From the NCBI RefSeq assembly GCF_003053725.1, contig NZ_QAYC01000017.1:1-64000 (forward strand): DNA of 64,000 nt, written 5' to 3'. The DNA is from Rhodovulum kholense (GTDB lineage Bacteria > Pseudomonadota > Alphaproteobacteria > Rhodobacterales > Rhodobacteraceae). A program made the position numbers and the translations under genes. Below, in pieces: positions 58,504-64,000 of this stretch (its first letter is position 1; each line of letters begins with the position of its first letter). The notes under the pieces are model-generated. The model was not told where the DNA came from. It did not search any database and saw nothing but the letters and a program-made list of their open reading frames with translations.

Positions 58504-60342
58504 CTATTCGCTGGGAGAGGAACGGAGGTTGAAGTTCGGCACCCCGGTCGAGGGCGCGGCGGCGCCCGCCTCTTCCGGCGTGTCGGAGGCGGCCGGGGGC
58601 ACCATCGGGCGCAGTAACTGCGGCTGGCAGGGCCGGGTGACGGTCGCAGGCGTCAGCGCGGCGGATTCGAGGAAGGCCAGCAGATCGCCCGAGGAGAGCG
58701 CGAAGTTCAGATTGCGCAGCGCCCCTTGCCGGACGAAGGTGTTGACCCCCACGACCCGGCCGCACATGTCGACCAGCGGCCCGCCGGAATTGCCCTGCGA
58801 GATCGGCGCCGAATGCACGACGGCGGGCGTGCCCTGCGCCAGCACCTGTTCGGCATTGACGGTGCCGTCGGTGACCGCGAGGTCCGGCACCGGGTCGGTG
58901 CCGCCGCGCCAGTCGCCCAACAGGTCGTCGGGATAGCCAGCCGCGATCACGCTTTGCAGCTTGAGCGAATGGTCGGGCTTGAGCAGCGTGAAATAGGGCG
59001 CGTTCACCCCATGCACCCGCAACAGGGCGAAATCGCGCCCGGTGCTGCCGAAGGGGCCGTCGGTCTTGATGACCGTCACCGGATATTGCTGGCCGAGGCC
59101 GCGATTGGTCACGAAGATCCGGTCCTCGGGCGCGCCCTCGACGACATGATTGTTGGTCACCACAAGGTCGGGGCCGACGAAGAAGCCCGATCCGCGTTCG
59201 GCGCGCACCTGCTGGCCGGGCTGGGCATCGGCATCGGCCAGATAGCGCACGACCATCACCGTGCGCGCCTCGATCAGTTCCAGCAACGAGGTCAGGTCCA
59301 TCGCCGAGGCGCCGTCCGAGGGTACCTGCACCCGGGACGGATCGGGCGGCAGGATCGGGCGCGGATCGGCGGCGGCGCGGCTGCCGGGGGCATCGGCCGG
59401 GTTGGCCGGATCGGGCGGCAGCAGCCCCTCGATGGTGCGCCCGTCGGGCATGGTCAGCGTGCCGTCGGGGCGGCATTGCGCGCCTTCCAGCGCCGCCTGC
59501 AGCCGCGCCAGCCGCTGTTCGAGCGAGGCGTTGATCTCGGCCACGGCCGTTGCTGCTGCGGCGCGGTCGAGGGCCATGTCGGGGGCGCGGGCCGGAAAGA
59601 TCCGGGTCCCGGGCATGAGCAGCCAGGCCAGCACGCCGCCCGCGATGAGAAGCAGCACCAGAAGCGGCACCCAGGCGATGGGGCCGGGCCAGACGCGCCG
59701 CACGGGCTCGGGCGCGATCGGGACGGGGGCGATGGCGGCCCCGGCGGGACCGGCGCCAGAGACCGGAGGCGCCGCCTCGGCCCCGGCGGGCGCGGCATCG
59801 CCCCGGCGGGCCAGTGCCTCGGCGGCACTCAGCGGCGGGGCCCCCGCCAGCGGCAGGAACCGTCCCAGCGTCGCCGCGACATGGGCGCCCCGGGTGTCGG
59901 GGTCGCGGGCCATGCCGAGGGGCAGCATGCCCCAGTTCAGGATCACCGGCTGGCCGTCGACCACCCAGATATCGCCATCGGGATGGTTTGCCAGATGCAG
60001 CGCCGCGCCAAAGAGCGGACCGTCCTCGGGATCGCCCAGATGGGCGCGGATGCCGCGCAGCCGTTCGCTCAGCGCCGCCTCGACCCGGACCCGGTCGGCT
60101 TCGTCCAGCGCGCGAAGCGGTCGGCCCTCGCCGGGATGATCGGTGTACCAGGCGACGCTGGCCGGGGCGGAATCGTTGCCGCGGCTCAGCAGCGGCTCGG
60201 CGAACAGCGCGGCCGCCTCGGGCGAGACCCGCTCGCGCAGCGCCTGGGTCAGCGCGCCATGGCTTTCCAGCGCCAGCCCGCCGCCGATCTCGAGGCACTG
60301 GCTCAGCTCGATCTGGCACTTGGTCAGGAAATGCTCGGCCAT
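58504..60342 (-). CDS. Membrane-anchored trypsin-like serine protease
   Basis: The 612-residue protein has an N-terminal domain (1-145) shared with the DUF2135-like protein, a Pro/Ala linker, a transmembrane helix (224-243), a coiled-coil stretch (255-290), and a DegP/trypsin-type protease domain. The triad can be seen as H399 in TNNHVVEG, D437 in GRDFALLRV and S519 in QGNSGGPLVD. The last residues include GVPNFNL. No PDZ domain is present. The protease domain should face the periplasm. Two bases separate it from the upstream gene and ten from the downstream gene. Confidence 0.85.
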   Translation of the reverse strand: MAEHFLTKCQIELSQCLEIGGGLALESHGALTQALRERVSPEAAALFAEPLLSRGNDSAPASVAWYTDHPGEGRPLRALDEADRVRVEAALSERLRGIRAHLGDPEDGPLFGAALHLANHPDGDIWVVDGQPVILNWGMLPLGMARDPDTRGAHVAATLGRFLPLAGAPPLSAAEALARRGDAAPAGAEAAPPVSGAGPAGAAIAPVPIAPEPVRRVWPGPIAWVPLLVLLLIAGGVLAWLLMPGTRIFPARAPDMALDRAAAATAVAEINASLEQRLARLQAALEGAQCRPDGTLTMPDGRTIEGLLPPDPANPADAPGSRAAADPRPILPPDPSRVQVPSDGASAMDLTSLLELIEARTVMVVRYLADADAQPGQQVRAERGSGFFVGPDLVVTNNHVVEGAPEDRIFVTNRGLGQQYPVTVIKTDGPFGSTGRDFALLRVHGVNAPYFTLLKPDHSLKLQSVIAAGYPDDLLGDWRGGTDPVPDLAVTDGTVNAEQVLAQGTPAVVHSAPISQGNSGGPLVDMCGRVVGVNTFVRQGALRNLNFALSSGDLLAFLESAALTPATVTRPCQPQLLRPMVPPAASDTPEEAGAAAPSTGVPNFNLRSSPSE

Positions 60343-60344
60343 GG

Positions 60345-61079
60345 TCACTGGTCCTCGGTTCTGCGGCGCAGGCGGACCTCGCCGCGGCCGCCGGTCTCGG
60401 GCTGGAAATTCACGCAACTGGCGCTGCCGTCGCCCGCCAGCTCGCAGGTGATGATGCGCTGATGGATGTAGCCGCCGTCGGAACAGCGCAGATTGCCCGG
60501 TTCGCGCACCTCGAGGCGCTGGTCGCCGCCCGCCGCGCCGCTCAGGTCGAGGAACTGGCCCGAGACCGCGCCCTGGCAGGTGGTGCCATTGGTGGCGGTC
60601 ATCGTCTCGCGGCCATTGCCCTGGCGGTCGAAGCACATCTCCCACTGGGTGTAATGGGTGATCCGGCCGGTCTGGATGTCGCGGGTGCGGAAATCGGAAT
60701 CGAGCTCCCAGCAGCCATCCAGCACGCGGATGTCGCCGCGGCTCCAGCTGCCCGGGTCGATCCCGGCGCTGTCCGGCGCGGGGGCCGGTTCGGGCTCGGG
60801 CAGAGGGGCGGGCGGGGGCGCGGGCGACGCCGCCTCGCATTGCAGCGCTGCCAGTTCGTTCTCGGCCCGGCGGATATCGCGCGTGAGCGCCAGATTGCGG
60901 TCGCGCAGCGCGTCGAGCCGCGCGGCCGCCGCGATGTCGGCGTCGGACGGACAGCTTTGCGGAAGCCATCTGTCCAGCACCGCAAGCTCGACCCGGCAGG
61001 CGGCGAGGGCCGCATATCCGGCTGCGCCGACAATGGCCAGAAGTCCCAGCGCCATTCCGAAAATCGCCGCACGCAGCAT
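60345..61079 (-). CDS. Membrane-anchored periplasmic protein of unknown fold
   Basis: The 244-residue protein starts with a hydrophobic helix (about residues 5-28) that may anchor it. A heptad-like coiled coil (about 50-82), a run of Pro-Ala-Glu, and a Cys-containing beta-rich domain (about 105-240) follow, with D-G-C-W-E-L and several C/W residues. I do not recognise the C-terminal domain. It is the first gene after a plausible promoter, so it probably begins the srf operon. The next gene follows after two bases. Confidence 0.65.
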   Translation of the reverse strand: MLRAAIFGMALGLLAIVGAAGYAALAACRVELAVLDRWLPQSCPSDADIAAAARLDALRDRNLALTRDIRRAENELAALQCEAASPAPPPAPLPEPEPAPAPDSAGIDPGSWSRGDIRVLDGCWELDSDFRTRDIQTGRITHYTQWEMCFDRQGNGRETMTATNGTTCQGAVSGQFLDLSGAAGGDQRLEVREPGNLRCSDGGYIHQRIITCELAGDGSASCVNFQPETGGRGEVRLRRRTEDQ

Positions 61080-61099
61080 CTCAATCCGCCGTCATCAAA

Positions 61100-61114
61100 C
61101 GCATTCGCAATGCG
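61100..61114. promoter_or_regulatory. Perfect palindrome in the leader of the srf operon
   Basis: CGCATT (61100-61105), CGC, AATGCG (61109-61114) is a perfect inverted repeat. It lies just downstream of the likely -10 element and 21 bases before the first start codon, a place suited to a repressor. Confidence 0.45.
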
Positions 61115-61127
61115 AAATTATGCCTTG

Positions 61128-61156
61128 AGTTAATGGCATTTGAAACAGCGGGTCAA
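61128..61156 (-). promoter_or_regulatory. Likely promoter of the srf operon
   Basis: On the minus strand TTGACC (61156-61151) is followed after exactly 17 bases by TTAACT (61133-61128), inside an AT-rich island in otherwise very GC-rich DNA. It would start transcription near 61121, about 40 bases before the ATG at 61079. An alternative -10, CATAAT at 61122-61117, has a poorer -35. Confidence 0.5.
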
Positions 61157-61222
61157 CCGCCGCGCGGGTCCCGGACCCGAAGGCCGGGGCCCGTGCGGGC
61201 GCCGGTCGCGTCCGGGCGCCGG

Positions 61223-62500
61223 TCAGTTCTGCTGAAGGTTGAAATTCGGCATGCCGGTCCCGGTCGCCGAGGTCGCATTGCCGCCACCGGCAAGGCCCCC
61301 GGTGCGCAGCGCCGCGCGCATCACCGCCACCCGCTCGCCGCTCTGGCTGGGCCGGACGGCCGGGTCGGCGCCCCGGTCCAGCGCGTCGAAGGCGATGTCG
61401 TACCAGCCCTGCGCCTGGTCGGGATTGCGCGCAGTGCCGTAGCCGCCGCGCAGATGGTGGCCGACCAGCTCGGCATAGGGCCGGGCGCCGGTGCCCACCA
61501 GCATCAGCGCCGAGGCCAGCGCGACCCGGGCATCGTCGGTGCGATAGCCATAGCCCAGGCAGACCGTCGCCGCGTCGGTGATCTGGCGCATGTCGGCGCC
61601 GATGTCGCGGACGCGCCGGTCGGCGGCCTCGGTCAGTTCCACCGCCGAGCGGCTGCCAAGCTGCCCGATCTGGTCGGCCATCCGGTCCACGACCCAGCGG
61701 CAGTTCTCGGACAGGGTCTGATCGGTCATGCCGCTGCCGTCCAGCAGGTTTTCGGACCGGCTGAGAGCATAGCTGCTGGCGCTGCAGAACTGTTCGTCCA
61801 TCGCCTGACGCGCGCGGTCGGGGCCGGTGATCCCGGCCGGGGTCAGGACCGGACCGCTGGCATTGGTTACCATCTGGCTGCTGGCGCAGGCATTGGCCAT
61901 CGAGGCGCTGGGCGTCGGCATCTCGGGCAGGCGGGGCTGCGTCGTTTGGCCGGTGGAAGCCCCCTGCACCGGGCAGCGTCCGGTCTCGCGGCAATAATCG
62001 CCGCCGCGCGTCTCGGTCTGATAGGCGCGCAAGAGCTCCTGACCATAGATCCCCGGATAGGCTGCACCGCGGCCAGCCTGCGCCCAGTTATAGGCGCCGA
62101 CGAGATTCTGCCGCTGATAGGGGTCGAGCTGGCCGGTCGCCGGATAGCCCATGTAGGTCTGATAGCGCGAGATCGCCTGGCGGGTGTTGCGGCCCATCAC
62201 GCCGTCGGCGCCGCCCGCCTCATAGCCGAAATAGTTCAGCGCCTGCTGGTCGGTGCGCACCGTCGGATCGGCGACCGCGCGGGGGGCGGGCGCAGGCGCG
62301 GCGGTGCGCTGCGGGGTGCCGCTGGGTTGGGTCTGGCGGTTTCCGCCCAGCCCGCAGCGGCCCGGATTGGCCATGCAGAAGAAGGCGCCTGCGGCGATGC
62401 CCAGCTTGACGACATCGCCGGTATCGGCCCGCAGGGGGGCGGGGGCCGACAGGCTGAGGGCTGTGGCGGTGGCGGCGATCAGGAAAGCCCTGGGTGTCAT
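61223..62500 (-). CDS. Secreted peptidoglycan-binding-domain protein, first paralogue
   Basis: The 425-residue protein has a signal peptide (1-25), a peptidoglycan-binding-1 domain (about 85-135: QQALNYFGYEAGGADGVMG, then TRQAISRYQ), and a helical Cys-containing region. A segment with YGYRTDDARVAL and DQAQGWYDIAF resembles tetratricopeptide/Sel1 repeats. It ends GMPNFNLQQN. I do not know a named family. GGAGG lies nine bases before the ATG at 62500. It precedes the srf operon by 143 bases that contain a promoter, and is a paralogue of the gene cut by the window end. Confidence 0.78.
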   Translation of the reverse strand: MTPRAFLIAATATALSLSAPAPLRADTGDVVKLGIAAGAFFCMANPGRCGLGGNRQTQPSGTPQRTAAPAPAPRAVADPTVRTDQQALNYFGYEAGGADGVMGRNTRQAISRYQTYMGYPATGQLDPYQRQNLVGAYNWAQAGRGAAYPGIYGQELLRAYQTETRGGDYCRETGRCPVQGASTGQTTQPRLPEMPTPSASMANACASSQMVTNASGPVLTPAGITGPDRARQAMDEQFCSASSYALSRSENLLDGSGMTDQTLSENCRWVVDRMADQIGQLGSRSAVELTEAADRRVRDIGADMRQITDAATVCLGYGYRTDDARVALASALMLVGTGARPYAELVGHHLRGGYGTARNPDQAQGWYDIAFDALDRGADPAVRPSQSGERVAVMRAALRTGGLAGGGNATSATGTGMPNFNLQQN

Positions 62501-62728
62501 CTCGATGTCCTCCAACTCACATCCGGCGACCGGACGGTGTTTTGCCCGAACATAGCGTATCGTCAGCCGGGGTCGACCGCTGATCGGCGTCGGAGGCAGC
62601 GGTTGGACCCCGTCCCGGCAGGCGCCCGCCGATCCGGGACCCGGGCGAGGACGTCCCCTTGGGCTTGATGCCCGTGGCGGGTCGTGTGGCGGGCAGGGCT
62701 CCGAAGGCGCCCCGCCCGCTTCTCCGGC
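62501..62728. promoter_or_regulatory. Region between the two peptidoglycan-binding paralogues
   Basis: A strong imperfect hairpin near 62689-62719 begins ten bases after the stop of the upstream paralogue and may terminate it. The rest probably holds the promoter of the first paralogue; no clear -35/-10 pair was fixed. Confidence 0.35.
62689..62719 (-). terminator. Hairpin after the second peptidoglycan-binding paralogue
   Basis: GCGGGC (62689-62694) pairs with GCCCGC (62714-62719), and after one mismatch GGGC pairs with GCCC. It lies ten bases past the stop codon. No U-tract. Confidence 0.35.
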
Positions 62729-64000
62729 TCAGTTGCCGATGTTGAAGCTCGGCAGCGCGGCCGGGGCCGGGGCGGCGGCCCCCGCGGCCGAGGCACCGGT
62801 CAGCACCGGGGCGGGCGCTCGGCCATCGAGGGCGGCCCGCATGATCGCCACGCGCTGGGCGCTCTGGCTCGGCAGGAAGACCGGCGTGGCACCACCGTCG
62901 AGCGCGGCGAAGGCCGTGTCGTACCATCCGCGCGCCCTGGCCGGATCGGCGCCGACCCCGAACCCGTCGCGCAGATGGTGACCCAGAAGCTCGGCATAGG
63001 GCCGGGCACCGGCGCCGACCAGAAGCATCGAGGCGGCCAGCACCAGATCGGAATCGTCGGTGCGGTAGCCGTAGCCCAGGCAGACCTCGCCGGTCTGGAT
63101 CAGGCCCTGCGGATCGGCGCCCGCGGATTGCCGGATCTTCTGTTCGGCCGCGGCGGCCAGATCGGCCGCCTCCCGGCCGCTCAGCGCGTCGGTCTCGGGC
63201 CGCATGAAATCGACGACCTGCTGGCAGTTCTGGGCCAGCTGATCGTCGCTGACCCCGGCGCCGCTCAGCATGCTTTCGGTCGTGCTGACGGCATAGGTGC
63301 TGGCACTGCAGAACTGTTCGTCCAGCGCCTGGGTCGGGTTCGTCACCCCGGCCGGGGCGGTCACCGCCCCGCCATTGGCCGAGGACACCATCTGCACGGT
63401 CTGGCAGTGATCGGCGACCGAACGATAGCCGGTGCTGTCGGGCAGCTCGAAGCCGGGCAGCGCGCCCCCCGTTGTCAGCACCTGGTTCGCGACCTGCTGG
63501 GGCGCCTGGCCTTGCGGCTGCAGGAAGGGTTGCGGCGCGCCCTGCTGCGGATAGGACGGCACCGGCACCTGCGACGGCATCGCGCCATTGGCGCCATAGC
63601 CGGTTTCGGAGGGATAGCCGTTGGCCGCCGGATAGCCGGGGCCGCCCGGATAGCCGTTGGCTCCGGCATAGCCCTGTCCGCCGCCATAGGCGTTCTGGCC
63701 GCCATAGCCGCCGCCCGCACAGCGCCCGGTCTCCTGGCAGTAATTGCCGCCGCGGGCATGGCTCGAATAGGCGCGCAGAAGCTCCTGTCCCTGAATGCCG
63801 GGATAGGTCGCGTTTCCGCCCGACTGCGCCCAGTTATAGGCGCCGACGAGGGTCTGGCGCTGATAGGGATCCAGCTGGCCGGTCACCGGATAGCCCATAT
63901 AGCCCTGATAGCGCGAGATCGCGTCGCGGGTCCGGCGGCCCGTGACGCCATCGGCGCCCCCGGCATCGTAGCCGAAATAGTTCAGCGCCTGCTGGTCGGT
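62729..64000 (-). CDS. Peptidoglycan-binding-domain protein, second paralogue (5' end outside window)
   Basis: The frame is open to the window edge, so the N-terminus, probably with a signal peptide, is missing. The visible part has the peptidoglycan-binding-1 motif (QQALNYFGYDAGGADGVTG, TRDAISRYQ), a Gly/Tyr-rich low-complexity linker with repeated G-Y-P and Q-P units, then the helical Cys-containing region and a YGYRTDDSDLVLAAS-type segment shared with the first paralogue. It ends ALPSFNIGN. Compared with the first paralogue the linker is much longer. It is transcribed toward the srf operon and may belong to it. Confidence 0.78.
   Translation of the reverse strand, partial: TDQQALNYFGYDAGGADGVTGRRTRDAISRYQGYMGYPVTGQLDPYQRQTLVGAYNWAQSGGNATYPGIQGQELLRAYSSHARGGNYCQETGRCAGGGYGGQNAYGGGQGYAGANGYPGGPGYPAANGYPSETGYGANGAMPSQVPVPSYPQQGAPQPFLQPQGQAPQQVANQVLTTGGALPGFELPDSTGYRSVADHCQTVQMVSSANGGAVTAPAGVTNPTQALDEQFCSASTYAVSTTESMLSGAGVSDDQLAQNCQQVVDFMRPETDALSGREAADLAAAAEQKIRQSAGADPQGLIQTGEVCLGYGYRTDDSDLVLAASMLLVGAGARPYAELLGHHLRDGFGVGADPARARGWYDTAFAALDGGATPVFLPSQSAQRVAIMRAALDGRAPAPVLTGASAAGAAAPAPAALPSFNIGN

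Noticed and set aside
63580-63720. A CRISPR-like repeat run near the right end
   Set aside because: The repeats are degenerate codons for a Gly/Tyr/Pro-rich linker inside an open reading frame; there are no uniform repeats with unique spacers.
40922-64000. A type VI secretion system
   Set aside because: TagR/S/T-like and VWA proteins suggested it, but no sheath, Hcp, VgrG, ClpV or TssJ-M gene and no kinase is visible in the window.

Overview
The window is GC-rich DNA from an alphaproteobacterium, most likely a member of the Rhodobacteraceae. The signs are the short (about 460-residue) ProRS, a perM-hdaA-ppk-ppx run, SdhE beside a LdtR-like MarR regulator, two secreted DUF1194 proteins, a VPLPA-CTERM protein and ThyX. 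No tRNA, rRNA, CRISPR array, complete insertion sequence or prophage was seen. These assignments are made by reading motifs; no database search was possible.

Layout. Positions 1-3350 look like an accessory margin: an AT-richer gene for an AAA-type ATPase, a 168-bp element with near-perfect terminal inverted repeats, a PhnA-like protein and long gene-free stretches. From 3.3 to 40.6 kb the content is ordinary chromosome: cspA, a DUF982 protein, a YraQ/ArsP-type permease, nhaA, a DjlA-like cochaperone followed by an endonuclease/exonuclease/phosphatase protein, polyphosphate metabolism (ppx, ppk1, and a separate ppk2), hdaA, proS, a LolC/E-LolD transporter, dinB, parE, two methyltransferases, a MATE exporter, aspartate aminotransferase, sdhE, regulators, a LysR/DoxX/VOC module and thyX.

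From 40.9 to 64 kb every gene lies on the minus strand. Nearest 40.9 kb is a chemoreceptor paired with a periplasmic substrate-binding protein. The remainder is a tightly packed cluster built around SrfB (Hsp70/actin-like ATPase) and SrfC (large P-loop GTPase-like protein). Reading in the direction of transcription, the order is: two secreted peptidoglycan-binding-domain paralogues (the first cut by the window end); a membrane-anchored periplasmic protein; a membrane-anchored trypsin-like protease; a membrane-anchored DUF2135-like protein; SrfB; SrfC; a membrane-anchored Sel1-like protein; a secreted VWA protein; an ABC ATPase; an FtsX/MacB-type permease; and a secreted SUMF1-fold protein.

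The last four resemble the periplasmic VWA part of PpkA and TagT, TagS and TagR, the envelope-sensing module that controls some type VI secretion systems. Here no kinase and no type VI structural gene is present, and the module is joined to SrfB/SrfC instead. I infer an envelope-spanning machine: cytosolic NTPases linked by single-pass adaptors to periplasmic protease, scaffold and peptidoglycan-binding parts. Its function is unknown. The protease and both peptidoglycan-binding proteins share a short C-terminal motif (P-N/S-F-N-L/I), and two adaptors share an N-terminal domain. This cluster is the part most worth following up.
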